A DNA stretch of 64,000 bases from Phorcus lineatus (GCA_921293015.1 OV121089.1:40224520-40288519), one strand, 5' to 3'. Counted from the first letter of the stretch, positions 46,893 through 59,332 are shown. Program-made: numbers and translations. Notes: a model not told the origin generated them from the sequence alone.

Positions 46893-47205
46893 GCTTTGCA
46901 TCACCAAGCTGAATAAGTATGTGATTTCTTTGCTTTGTGTCATCAAGCTTAATTAGTATGTGCGTTTAAAATTGTGTGTCATCAAGCTCAATTAGTACCT
47001 GCGTCCTAAGTTTTATCTAATCAAGCTTAATTAGTGTGTGCATTTAAAATTTTGTGTCATCAAGCTCAATTAGTACCTGCATCCTAAGTTTTATCTAATC
47101 AAGCTGAATTAGTATGTTCATTTTTAGTGTTGTGTCATCAAGATTAATTTATATATGCATTCTTAACTTTGATAAGTATGCGAATTCTTACTTTTATGTC
47201 ATCAA
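46893..47205. repeat. ~46-bp minisatellite, about 6 units (spacer 2)
   Basis: The same units as at 33,912-34,120 (TCATCAAGCTTAATTAGT core), with about two extra units. An internal pair (AATTAGTACCTGC..CCTAAGTTTTATCTAATCAAG) is itself repeated. Confidence 0.7.
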
Positions 47206-47296
47206 ACAGTCCTCCAGAGTTTGCGTTGACAGTTTCAGTGAGTGATTTGTTATTGTGAATCTTTCTCCGTGTTCACCACTACAACTAATGATTTAT

Positions 47297-47844
47297 TTTA
47301 TAAAATGTTCCAAATGTTTTATAACAACATGTGACACGTAAATTAAATATCTTTTTTTTCTTCTTCTTCTTCTTCCTCTTTTACTTCTTCTTCTTTTTCT
47401 TTTTCTTTTTCTTCTTTTTCTTCTTTTTCTTCTTCTTTTTCTTCTTCTTCTTCTTGTTCTTTATGTTTGCGTTTCAGAATCAGTCCAAATGAGAAAAACC
47501 TTTCTCAAGTACCTATGTTGTAAGTTATCCTTTTCTAAAGAGGAAGAAGAAGAAGAAGAAGAAGAAGAAGAAGAAGAAAAAGAAGAAAAAGAAGATATTT
47601 CATTTACGTGTCACATGTTGTTATAAAACATTTGGAACATTTTATAAATTACAATTAAGAAGCGAGCATATACATTCAAAAAGTAGCCATGAAATGCTCT
47701 TAAAACCCCATTTTAGATCACCTCAACTTTAAATTAGTCGAACGTTAACATGCTAACATTGAGAAAGTGCAAACATGTTAACGTTCGACTTATTTAAAGC
47801 TGAGGTGATCTGAAATGGGGTTTCAAGAGCATTTCATTGCTGCT
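47297..47844. repeat. Complex inverted duplication around (CTT)n/(GAA)n tracts
   Basis: The left arm (47,297-47,351, ATAAAATGTTCCAAATG.. to AAATATC) plus a ~110-bp CTT-rich run is mirrored by a GAA-rich run and an inverted arm (47,592-47,646). The ~80 bp between the tracts (TTTGCGTTTCAGAATCAGTC..) lie in the opposite orientation to the same sequence in spacer 1 (34,290-34,660). A second inverted pair follows (about 47,681-47,753 and 47,774-47,844) made from the AGCATGTTAACGTTCGAC segment. The left members are new; the right ones match spacer 1. Confidence 0.75.
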
Positions 47845-49096
47845 AGTATTATTTCAGGAAAAAGGCGCCACCACCAAAGAATATTTGATAGCATTTATCA
47901 AGTCCATTATGATGTCCTATTCATAAGACCAAATTTATCATGTTTACTTTATGATTACAGTCTTCGTCAAACTTTTCATTTAAGTCGTTGATCAATTTGG
48001 GAATCCTAAACTGATCAAAGTATAAAATCAGACTTAACATAACAGATGCTATATCACTGTTCACAAGGGACTATGTTTTCTATCTTTAAGCCTACGTTTT
48101 GAATGTTTAAGCTCACCTCTTGAGTAAGTAATTTACTTAATCACTTGGCTCATTCTACTATAGAGAGGATACTGTAATGTTCTATCGACAAATTCCATCA
48201 GGAACTGGTTCTTCCTTCTCATCAATATATGGTGGTTCCATCCATTTATCATATTCATTGATTGAATACAATAGGAAACCAAATATTTAGTGACTTTTAG
48301 TGTTGTCAAATAGTTCTGCCACTTTACACAGATGGACTGAAAAAGTAAAGGAGCCAAAAGAATATAAGAAACTTATCAACCACCCCAATTAGTAAATATA
48401 CAAATCTATCTTAATCGAATACGTAAGCAACTAAATGACTACAAGAATCCCGTCAGGCACCCCCAAGTAAATTGCTTGAGAAATTACGTATTTGTTCTAT
48501 ATATTATGTAATAAAATTCAATTCCCTTTAGTTGCAATAATATTTTTCTGAAAGAATTGTTTAGAAATTTAAAACTTGAAAAACTGAAAGGTAGGCCCTT
48601 TTTAACGTAATCTTCCCGATGAGCGTTCACAGAAAATGTTAATGTATGTATCTACTCATGACGAGGGGCTTGATCTGTAACTGAAGAGAGTAGCATGTGT
48701 AACTGCATCTTTCATTACACACACACCGTGTCTATGAGACAGATTTAGTGAAATCGATGAAAACAATATGAAGTTTTTTGGTGTCGGAAAGGTTTTGAAC
48801 GAAAGATATGGGAGACGCATTGATGTCATTTGTGAAAAATGCTTTCATTGTTTACATTTATTGACGTATCATACGCTTTATGTGTTTGTGTATTCTTATG
48901 TGGGTGTAAACAAACAGTCCCCAAGACTGCATTGTAAGTTTCATTGATTGAAAGTCATGATCCACTTCATTATTGTGACCATGTGTTGGTGTCATCAAAT
49001 AATTATAAACTAATAACATCAGTCACTGTCGCAATTGAACGAATTCAGTAATGAATAAAACATTCAGAGTGGATTCGAGTAAAAATAATGTTGCTC

Positions 49097-52000
49097 TAAA
49101 GCCCATCTCACACTAAGTCCGATCGACTACGATAGCTGTACGAAAGTGTCGTGTACTCATCGTGTTGTTATTGTGTGGTTACCGTACAGTGATTGAGCTG
49201 ATCGTGGTATTTGTCCAACACGATTCATTCAAATCGCAAACATGTTCCTGATTTCAGTGAGTGTATAGTGTATGTGTTGTGATTGTGTTGATCGTGTTTC
49301 AGCCTTAGGACACGATAACAGCACAACCACTACACGATCTATAAATTGTCCTTCTTGCAATCGTATAATTATCGTACTCATGTTAACTTAACTCTTAAAG
49401 TACTAAACTTTAGGACCACGATGACAGCTCGTACAGAGCATGGAGACGCACGATTACTGTATGATCAGGTCACATTCGTTACACGATAATGGACTGAACT
49501 TTCACGAATAAGTGCGTTTCCCGTTAAAACGTTTTCATTACGAGTGCTTCACGCGTCTTACTTCAGTCAACATATCAGCACAACCGATGGTATGAAAAGT
49601 TACTGCCGACAATTCTCTACCCGTGCATGGCGACTGTTTGGTCCAGTTTTGGCTCCGTGATTGATTTTCTACACAATCAATGTTCTTATACAAGCTCTCC
49701 TCGAGCAGGTTTTCTAACGGCAAAATATTGCAACATACATAGACTTCAGGACAACAGGGAATTTTATGGATAGTCAAATTCTTTTTTCTAAAGAAGTTGA
49801 TTATCTATAAAATTCCTTGTTGTCCTTATACCGACAACTTCTAGAATGCCAATCAGACAGCTCATACATAGACTTCAAAGCAATATTTCAGCCAATGGAA
49901 ACGCTGCATGCGTAGATAACATATTTGTCGCCACACAAGCCTATGCAAAAATGCTTTGCTGTGTAAAGAAGACTCAAAATGCAAGTCAGGGGCGAAGGAG
50001 CGAATTTGAAAGTTGGGGGGGGGGGGGGGGGGGGGGGGGTGAGAGGGGGGGGCTTGAACTGAAGTTTTGTCACCAAAAAACAAAACAGGAAACATGCCGG
50101 CTGCTTATGCCATCTTATCATCAATTAGGACATAATACTGAAGCAGTTTAAGGCTGAAAGTGCCAGTTAGAGGTTGTTGTAACAGGTGATGAAGAGACAA
50201 CATGCCTTGACATATGATGAAATTCACTAGTTACTTAATGTGTGTTGTTTGATTGGATGTTTTAGTTCTTCCCTCAAAGTAGTGCATAGTAACTGTTTTG
50301 TAACAATACTAGACCAGTTATTTGGAAATAATATGTAGTAGAAAGGGGAAAATAGTCATTTTGAAAAAGAAAACATATCGAAAAACAGTTTTGGGGGGGG
50401 GGAGATATTTGAAGTTATATTTGTGCAGAATGCCAAGTTTAAAGATGCATAAATAGGCAATATTTGTGTAAACTTACAATGAATTTTCGACATAAGTATA
50501 CCTTGAAATGATAGAAAATAAAAGGTTACGAATTACTGCTGCAAGATTTTGATTCAAAGTAGGATAGAATGCAACAAGAATTCATCACAAGCCAAATCAT
50601 GTGGTAGCCAATCAAAGGTTTAGTAGACCTTTAAACTGTATACTGCAAATATCGCATATCAGAAAATTTAGTGTTTAAGATCTTTCTGCTATCCTGAAGA
50701 TTATGTGCATATGACTTATCAAAATTATGGATAATTTTCATACGCAATCGTACGAAAATTCAATGAAATAAATAGAAATCAACTCCCGAACACATAAGAC
50801 AGAAAATAGTGATTTCACTGGTAAATTGAATTCAATATAATGTTTGCTTTAGTTTATTCTCTGTTTGAATAAATCGCAGATGTACTTGTTATCAATCAGT
50901 CATTTTGAACAAAGCAGGTAATATGATAATTGTGGGGATACATTTATTGCGCTTGACTCACGCGATATTGCTCTCTCAGGCCAACTGTAAAGTTTTACCA
51001 CAGACGTTTTTGAAATGATAACAATTAATTACCTAGAATTCACAAAAGATAATTTTGGCGCTCAATATTCTCATAGATCAAGGGAAGGTGATGATCAGCA
51101 TTTAGAAATTTGGTACGAAGCGAATTAAAATGTCCTAAAATTATCGATCGACTTGGTAAGTTTCTCGATGTCAAGATGTAAACTTCCTTACGTGGTCTTG
51201 AAATTCAACTGCTTTGAATCAGAAGGAATGCCCGTGAAACAGTATCGGTAGTTATTTGCATAAAGCTAGAAGATAACAGAAATACTCAGGAAGATTGTCC
51301 GAAGATATTGTTAGAATAAGTAATAGTTATTCGCAATGATATTGCATTTCATAGCTGCTACGAATCACAGGATGAATAACAATTCTACATTGATCATGAA
51401 AAGCAACGGTTAACCTTTTTTGCCTTTGCACAAATTATTTAAAATCGTACATTATACTTACACCATTTGTGATTGCATCGTGAAAGCGTCGTGTCAAGTT
51501 TGTGTTGATTGTGTTCAGGGTTAGGGCTGATAATGCCTACAGTGAAAAACGCCTACAAGGAACAATGCCTACAGTGATTGTTGTGACAGCGACACGCTTA
51601 CCTCCACACAAGTGAACTGTTCCAAATAGTTTGGAATAATGCCTACAATAAAGTATAAGCTTCAGAAAGTAAGAGACAACAAGCAATTGTTAAGATAGCA
51701 ATTTTTTTAATTGATACATCTCATATAATCATACTTTTGAGAAGGAATTGCTTTAATGAATTAAAACAATCCTTTTAATCTAAGTAAAATATTAAACATT
51801 CTCAAGTCATGTTAATAAGCAGGAACTATCATTTTTGTAAGCAGTACTCTAAGTGAGAAGGATCTTTTTTTAGTTTCTAGTGTGCGTTGAAAGGCCACAG
51901 AGTATTAATTTTTAGTTCCCAATTTTACAGAGTCAGACATCCATTCATATCTCCCAGACAAATATACAAAAGTTGAATTCTAAATATCAGAACATATAGA

Positions 52001-52590
52001 TATGAGACCTAAATGCAATCCCAATAAACATGGCAAACACTTTCAGAGGAATATCATTGCAGAAATTGCACAAGTCCTTGTCAATTAAATTCATTTTTAA
52101 CAATTTTCTTTTTGTATAGATAATTATATGAAATTTTTTTTACTGAAAATCAAGGAGTTTCACATCTTACAAGCCATGTCTGTAACAACTAAAGACATTC
52201 GGCCAGTCAAATTTACAGTCATTGAATTTGACGTTGATTGAAATAACGGTGTGCTAACATTATGATGCTTTGTTTTCATTTGTGGAACATTCCACTTAGC
52301 TTATAGGGTGAAGGTTGTTAAACTTAGAGCCACTGGTGCATGAAGATTTTTTTATAAGACTGTAGGCATTCTTCCATGTAGGCATTAGTGAACACCACCG
52401 TGTTCTGTCCGTGTTAGAAACATAATCCGTCGTGCAATGATTGTTCCCACATCGTGTACCTCCCGCAAAGAAACCGTGTTCACATAACATATCGCGATCG
52501 TAAAAACCACAATGCGATACCAGTACGACCAATTCGTAATGTTACCGTAGTGCAATCGTGCGTAGTGTGTGTTGGGCTTAAGGGACGAAT
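49097..52590. mobile_element. ~3.5-kb TIR DNA transposon inserted in spacer 2
   Basis: Spacer 1 reads straight across this point (GTTGCTCT joined to CCATCTTTGCGAATATCTAA, near 35,562). Spacer 2 carries an insertion beginning TAAAGCCCATCTCACACTA and ending with the inverted GTAGTGTGTGTTGGGCTTAA. Within ~450 bp of the left end and ~200 bp of the right end there are many short CACGAT/ATCGTG and GTAC motifs, like transposase-binding subterminal repeats. No transposase frame is visible. An internal inverted repeat (GGACAACAGGGAATTTTAT, 49,750-49,822) and a G25 run lie inside. The TTAA/TAAA at the ends could be a TTAA target site, but this is uncertain. Confidence 0.65.
50015..50039. repeat. Poly-G tract (G25)
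   Basis: An uninterrupted run of 25 G followed by TGAGAGGGGGGGG. The ORFs through it on both strands are artefacts. A C16 run in spacer 1 (34,864-34,879) is a separate tract. Confidence 0.95.
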
Positions 52591-52658
52591 CCACCTTTCG
52601 GAATACCTAGATAAATGCATGACTTCATAAATCTGTAAATTGTCTTTATTGTTTTTAT

Positions 52659-52794
52659 CACTCACAAGTCACCAGCGTGCAAATGAGTTTTATTCAATAA
52701 AAGACATTTGAACGCTGGTGTATAAATTAAACTCATTTGCACGCTGGTGACTTGTGAGTGATGTGAGTGATTAAAACAATAAAAACAATAATAA

Positions 52795-52841
<47 letters not shown>
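52659..52841. repeat. 32-bp inverted repeat and (TA)n tract
   Basis: CACTCACAAGTCACCAGCGT.. at 52,659-52,690 is perfectly inverted at 52,729-52,760. A further GAACGCTGGTG copy lies between them. A (TA)n tract spans 52,797-52,841. Spacer 1 has related GCACGCTGGT copies at 35,650-35,700, but only in one orientation. Confidence 0.75.
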
Positions 52842-52845
<4 letters not shown>

Positions 52846-55800
52846 AACTCATCTGCACGCTGCTGACAAACAAATTAATATATACTTGATATAACTCAAA
52901 TATATTACATATTTTGTTGAAAGCTTGATAGTAAAGACGACACAACGGAAGAGTCGATAACATATTGTGTAAGTGAAATGAAGCTTGACAAATGGTCGTT
53001 ATCTCCTTAAGTTGATGGTATGGTGTATAGATAACGTTATAAATTACATATCATATTTATACTTGTTATGATGGATAAGTATCATTAATTATTGTACATC
53101 AAATTTCTAATTCCCACATTTTGCTAAAGAATAATAAAACTTTTGATGCTCACTCATTCAACATAGGACACAACCTTTCGACACTCGAATATTGGGTCGT
53201 TAAAATATCTAATGTATGTAAAGGAGAGGTCCCAGATTTTATCTACTTTTGAATTTTTTAAAATAAATAAAGAATGAGCCTTTAAATTTAAACTTAGAAT
53301 GCATTCATTCAACTATGTTAAACATATGTATGTATTATAAGTATTTATATTCAAAACCTATTTTGATATGCAGTTGATGTTCTTAGATGTTTTCTGTGAA
53401 AAAAAGTCCTAATAAAACTGATTTTAAAACACTATAGACCTTTATCAGACATCAAGTTAAACCCATAAATGGAAGGGTAAATCTGTTTCTTTTCAACAGT
53501 ATGTTATAAGTGTTACTTATAAAAGTTTCTCTTTTGGAAATATCAAAGAAAACAATTTGAATGTAGAACCGACCGTAAATCTTCCAAAAACCAATTTCAA
53601 GAAGTTTCCCTGTAATGAATGACCTGTCCCTTAGTTTAGAACTCCATTTGTAATATTGCTTTTTTGCTAAAATCAGAGTAGGGAAACAGAATGCTAAACA
53701 AGGATATCTTTTAGAAGTAGAAGTGATGGGAGAGTTATAATAACATTTATACTGATTATTCAAGAATTTCCTCAATCTAGTTAAAACCAGATGTAATGAT
53801 CCGTCAATACATCATACATCTAGCGTAGTACAAATTGGGGTCATGCTCAACTGCCCTTTGACGAATTTGAACTTACCAAATATAAATGAGGGCAGGAAGT
53901 TAGCTTTTAACCAATCAAAGACGAGTTTCTTTTGCATTTGGTTAAGTTCATATGCTGACGTTGACGCCATGTTTATCCCTTGAATATGTTTTTGTCTGAC
54001 TAATTGCACAAATGAACATGTAAACAACACACAGACATTCCGTCAACAATACCTACACAGAATCGATTCTGTCATCGAAGTTTTCAACACAATTCCCTGC
54101 CATGCATCGGTATCATTCGGATTTAGTAAAGCAGATGCTCGAGAACGGCGCCAAATCGCATTGACAGTCGATTTGAATTGCTGGATCAGCTCTCTCTTGA
54201 TCACACATAATGACAGTACCTTTACCTATACTAATACTTATTCCGTAATTGTTTTCTCTTCAAGGCTGTAGTGGTCGAAAGCATGTAAAACATTTGCTAG
54301 GGTTTCGCCCATTAATTACTTTCTTAAGTATGAGTTTATGAAATGGTATCCACATCTGACGACTTAAGGGGCATAGTGTACAATGTATATTGCTGGGGTC
54401 AAATATGTCTAACTTCATATGTGGTGTTATTTTATCGAGAAGTACGAGTTTTGTCCGAATTGGGTAATTTCAGCAATATGCATTTTAAACAATTTCAACC
54501 ACTTCTCTTTCAAATGAAAGCTTTAAAATTATCAATGTAAACCAGAAAATATCATAATCTTTGAAGTGACAAACATGCAATTCTAAAAGAACGATTTGAA
54601 ATTCACTCATGAGATTTGGGTTTGTTTTTTTAAATTTAAGAAACATACACTGTATCACTTCAAGTATATGTTTCGATATTTGATAGTAAAATAGAATTTT
54701 ATGATAGCGAAATATATGGGTTTACCTAACGAAAAAGTAATCAAAAGTTTCATTTTCAAGACATCTTCTAGGACATTAATTTGAGAAATTGGTTGTTATC
54801 ATCTCTCTGCTGCCGTTTGATAATAAAATATTAAAATGGCAAAATCATGGCGGTTCTCGCGCAAGAATGACATGTTTCAAGCAGGTTCTGCTAACATATG
54901 AATTTTAAGGTCAAAGTTTAAGCGCAGCTGTATAGAGTTGGATAAAAGATTTGTATCAGAGTGTTTCAATTAAATTCATTAAAATCATGTCTATCATAAT
55001 ATAAAACTGTATTTGAACAAAAATAGCTTTTGGTTCTGATCTATCATAATCCCTGGCTTGGTTTAGTGATTGGGCATTAAAGTATGAATGAAGCGTTATA
55101 AAACCAATGTTTCTTCAATATTTAATTTGTCATGATAGTAATTAAGGTGCAATGGAAGATGATATAACTTTCATTTTCTCCTTCCATGTCCTTTCTTTCA
55201 AGAAAGTAGAAAAAAAACAATACCTAAATTAACATTTCCGCTATACAACTCATTAGTAATCTAAACAATAGTTATCATAAGAAAATTAAAGTATCTTGAA
55301 ATCACTTACTATATATTTGAAAGGTTATATGTACAAATACGTTGCTTCGCTTACCTGTTCTGTCACATTGAGTACACGTACGGTCGTGAGGAATTGTTTT
55401 GACTCTTTAACACCACTGATCCCCCTTCAATTTGAGATTTGCAGAAACAATCGCTTTTTCGTATTAAATGTTGCCAATGGTCACTAGGTTCTAAATTTTA
55501 TACAGATGTGTTCATTGGTTATACGATATTGCCAAAATACAAAGAGGATTAGTATGATTGGTTGAACGATCTTTTGAAAATTCCAAGAGAAATTCAGCTT
55601 TTAAGATGGTTAAGGCTTTGGCCTCCAAACATTAAACAAACGATAACCACGTAGTCTTCAGATAGTATGAGGTGTTACATGACAAACATCTTCACAACGG
55701 CAAATGCCGAAACGAAACGATTTCAAATTCTTACCGTCTATCTCGATACATTTTATTCTAGCCGTGGGAAGATGCATGACAAACTACACAATATTGCGAT

Positions 55801-56407
55801 ACATGCAGCAAACTTTCATTATCTGAACAATATAAGATATATATTCTTTACGAGTGAATTTGCAGGTAAGTCTTGAGAAACCCGTTCATGAGTTGCACGT
55901 GGTATTACTATTTATATTAACTGAGCTCATTAGTTCATTTCAAACTCATTAAACTAAAGCAAAATGATATAGCGGAATCGAACGTGGTCATTACTAATTC
56001 TAGATTGTTTATTCTATGTTTGATGTCAATAATAGGGATGTAAGAATAGATGAACTTTCGATTTATGACGATAGTTGATGTGCCAGTAGTATTGTATAGA
56101 TTTAAATTCTTTTTTAAATCATTAAGAGTATCGATATATTCGACAATCAATTCAATCCATTTGTTCACTTGATTCTTAAATTAAAATTCGTACAGGAATG
56201 CTTCTTTTGGATTTGACAAATGCTGCAACACTTCAAACATATCACTGAGAGTTAAGATAACAAAACAAAGCTGCAAGAATGATAGTCTCTTCAGTGTCCG
56301 TAGTCACCCTATCACCCTTATCAACCCTGTTGAACAAGCTACCTGCCTACAATGAAACCAATCTTGAAATGAATAAAAATACCACATAGGATAGGTTCCA
56401 AACGAAA

Positions 56408-57613
56408 TTAGTCAATAGGCAATTCCTGAGGATGAGGGTAAAGAATCAACCTGTCTTTTGGTTGACATCCTCCTCCAAAGCCCCCACATTCCAAGAATAT
56501 CCATGTTCCATTCTTCTGCCTCACAACAGGCTTCATGAAGGGCAGATAACCATAGGTTTCCCATTCTTGATCCTCGCTTACCCTCCACCCAGTTCCTCCC
56601 AGGTCGATGGTGAAGTTTCCCCTCACACCACAGGACAGAGCTCCACCTCCATGATAGGTATAACAGTCGTGGGCATGGCCGTACATCAGTTCGTCTGTCC
56701 TGTTTACTGAAGCGGTAAATGTTTGGTCTGTAGTATTAACCATCATTACATCTATGTCAACATTGATTTTGCTAAACCAAATTTCCCCTCCGTAACCTGC
56801 GCAACCATACTTTAGTTCAGTATCACCTGTGCAATCATGGTTCATTACCTGTGGAAAGATGCCATGGTTGACGTTAGGTAAGCTCAGGTATTCTTGAGGA
56901 TCATGGGAGGCCATATCGTGACAGTAGATCCTAGCCCTGTAGTTGCTGATGTTGGTTAGGACAAGCCAATACTCCCCATCTTCACTATCTGGCAGCAACT
57001 TCTTCACGACACTACAGGACGTCACAAGAACACACACCGCTTCACTCCAGGTACCATTAGCCTGACACACAACTTCACTTTCTGGCAGGTAGTCGGGATC
57101 ACAGGTCAAAGTTGTGGTCGTGCCAATAGCACTTGCCTCTGGATCCACATCAAATTTTCCATTTTCTACATTCGGCAGACTCAAACACTCAGTGATGATA
57201 CACTTGTAGGAAGAAGCTGTGGGTTCACAGTGGGAATTGAGAGGACACGGGTGATCAGCACACGGACCGGCAAGTTCTTTTGGCCAGAAGGAAATATCAG
57301 AGAAGATGAAGTCACTCACTGTTGATAAAACTGTTGAGGAAGTGACGGTCAGTTTGTTCAGATGACATTCTCCAGAGACACGATTAAAGTTGAAAGACTG
57401 GCATTTGTTTCTTAAGAAACAATTCTTTGCACATACCATAATTCCTTCCGTTAATATAGTCATGAATGTGCTGTTAGAAAGCATCTTATCTGTGTGTAAG
57501 TCACTGAGAAATTCTGACCGTGTACACATCTTTTCTGTGAAGCATGTCATTTTAAACAAGGAGAGTAACATCAGCACATGTTGAAAAAGCTTCATACTTG
57601 TGTTTGTCCTCAA
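56408..57613 (-). CDS. Secreted PAN-EGF-sushi-GON protein, array gene 3
   Basis: A 401-aa intronless frame. The signal peptide is different from genes 1 and 2 (MRTNTSMKLFQHVLMLLSLF..). Similarity starts at CFTEKMCT, so the first exon part and promoter are not shared. The modules then follow as in genes 1 and 2: PAN/apple-like, four-Cys EGF-like (one residue shorter), sushi, and GON (ELMYGHAHDCYTYH, FTIDLGGTGWRVSE, CGGFGGGCQP). The N-terminal half is ~90% identical to genes 1/2; the GON half is ~96% identical to gene 2. The upstream flank is unique and the TATA motif of genes 1/2 is absent. It is best read as one of the two parental genes of the hybrid. Confidence 0.85.
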   Translation of the reverse strand: MRTNTSMKLFQHVLMLLSLFKMTCFTEKMCTRSEFLSDLHTDKMLSNSTFMTILTEGIMVCAKNCFLRNKCQSFNFNRVSGECHLNKLTVTSSTVLSTVSDFIFSDISFWPKELAGPCADHPCPLNSHCEPTASSYKCIITECLSLPNVENGKFDVDPEASAIGTTTTLTCDPDYLPESEVVCQANGTWSEAVCVLVTSCSVVKKLLPDSEDGEYWLVLTNISNYRARIYCHDMASHDPQEYLSLPNVNHGIFPQVMNHDCTGDTELKYGCAGYGGEIWFSKINVDIDVMMVNTTDQTFTASVNRTDELMYGHAHDCYTYHGGGALSCGVRGNFTIDLGGTGWRVSEDQEWETYGYLPFMKPVVRQKNGTWIFLECGGFGGGCQPKDRLILYPHPQELPID

Positions 57614-57840
57614 AACAAATACAGGTCTCGAAAATTCATGTTAATGATACGTCCCGGATGAAGAATTTCGTGTTCTCTCATGAATGAGAGTCATTGATAC
57701 GGAAACTTTCTCACAAAGGAACTAGTTCTCTAAGGGAAATGCATTGTATGTTGATGTATTGTCTATGCCCGTTAGCCCGTTCATCATGTCTGAGGAGATA
57801 GACAGACAAATAGACAGACAGATATAGTCTAGTTTAGTGT

Positions 57841-58172
57841 CACAAGTTAAACAAGTACATCGATAAAACATGATATAATATTACTCAAGTTTGTTTGACA
57901 ACTAGCCAAATTTTGGCCTATGAGACACTTGAGACAATTCTAATTACCAGACCGTGACATGTCAGACGATACTTCTTCCGTTGATAATGACGTAAAATAT
58001 TCAAATCACAAGTTAAACAAGTACATCAATAAAACATGGTATAATATTACTCAAGTTTGTTTGACAACTAGCCAAATTTTGGCCTATGAGATACTTGATT
58101 TTAATTACCAGACCGTGACATGTCAGACGATACTTCTTGCGTTCATAATGACGTAAAAGATTCCAATCGATC
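57841..58172. repeat. 166-bp tandem duplication, 2 copies
   Basis: CACAAGTTAAACAAGTACAT starts at 57,841 and again at 58,007. The copies are ~95% alike apart from a small deletion near CTTGAGACAATT. No frame is maintained. Confidence 0.85.
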
Positions 58173-59332
58173 AAAATAGAACAATGGAATATACACTGCT
58201 TTTATACCCTTACAAATGTACCTCTGTCGATGTCAATCGTTATTATCATAGAGGAATTTATATATATAACAATTGAAATCATAAGACATATAAGGAATAC
58301 AACATAGGCTGATTGGTGACTCAAGGAATTTGCTAAATAAAAGACATGTTCATCCTCTCTTCGTAAGATTGTGTCATCCCTAGTATGTGATGTTTTTGAT
58401 GATGATGCTCTCTCTTAAAAACAGTGATTTTGATAAATTGCTGATGTCCAAAAAGCAGCTGAGAGATGGAGATTGAAAATGAATAATTTGCAAGAATATA
58501 CTTCTGTACTACATGACTGTTATGTGTGTAATGACGGAATAAGTACCTATGTGGTATCTTTCTTCTTTGTACCCTTTAAATCTATCCCTTTAAATCACCA
58601 ATGATTTAGAAGTAAAAAACACATTCAAAATACAAAATTTTAAGTTTTTTCCAAGGCTGATTTGGTGTATTTCAAGGATATTAGATTAACCGTAGGTCCC
58701 TTGGTTTGCTTTTGGACACTTAATTTGTGTTTTATGAGTACACATAAGTACACAAAAGGGTTACAAGTACTCATAATTCTATCCTCGGTGCAAATAATGT
58801 AAAACAAAATGATAAACATTAACTGTAGAGAAGATAAAAAAAGAATTGTTACCGATCGAAGTCATGAATGATGAGTTTTTGTAACGGAAACCTACAATTT
58901 CGTACAAATGACTCATGGTAGCTATCTGAAATGTCTGTCAATGGATTCATTGACCTTCTAAACATACATTTAGATACCAAGATTATGGTTTTATGATAAT
59001 TAGAACCAAAGATATGGGGACATCCACCTTTTGGTGTGACGCTTCAGAGAATAAGTGGCTGTACCCATGGAAATATGTAAAAATGACACATTGCATCCCA
59101 GTTTATAGAACTGTTACCACTCAAATTTGCATAATAGACATGTCAAGACTTGCCACTATTTGCTAATATCACAACGATGTTTGTAATGTAAACAATGCCG
59201 TGAATTCACATTAGTTAGACGTTATCTCACCTCTTACAGAAATAGAACAATGTCCTTTCCACACAAAAATAAGTACGCAAAAACAGAGTTCGCTCTTACA
59301 CTTCTAATAACTAACGGTCATGTTACAATAAC

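Larger units (their letters stand above)
44973..56407. other. Spacer 2 between array genes 2 and 3
   Basis: No host gene was recognised in these ~11.4 kb. Listed separately are a LINE fragment, a minisatellite, a complex inverted block, a ~3.5-kb TIR element and inverted GCACGCTGGTGAC repeats with a (TA)n tract. The last ~3 kb mirrors 40,250-43,780 of spacer 1. The ~440-bp piece at 47,942-48,384 has no counterpart in spacer 1 and no recognised content. Confidence 0.6.
44381..57006. repeat. Tandem segmental duplication, unit 2 (~12.6 kb)
   Basis: The second copy of the unit described at 31,261-44,380. Relative to unit 1 it has its own ~3.5-kb TIR element (49,097-52,590), an extra ~440 bp (47,942-48,384) and a rearranged inverted block (47,297-47,844). 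It lacks the SINE, the Crypton-like segment and most of the 39,281-40,776 element. Confidence 0.85.

Noticed and set aside
48133-48357. 74-aa minus-strand ORF in the 440-bp segment unique to spacer 2
   Set aside because: No motif, no splice signals in phase, AT-rich composition; retained only as unexplained sequence.
49846-50151. 101-aa ORF (+) and overlapping minus ORFs
   Set aside because: They run through the G25 tract and its complement, inside a transposon; the Gly/Pro runs are artefacts.
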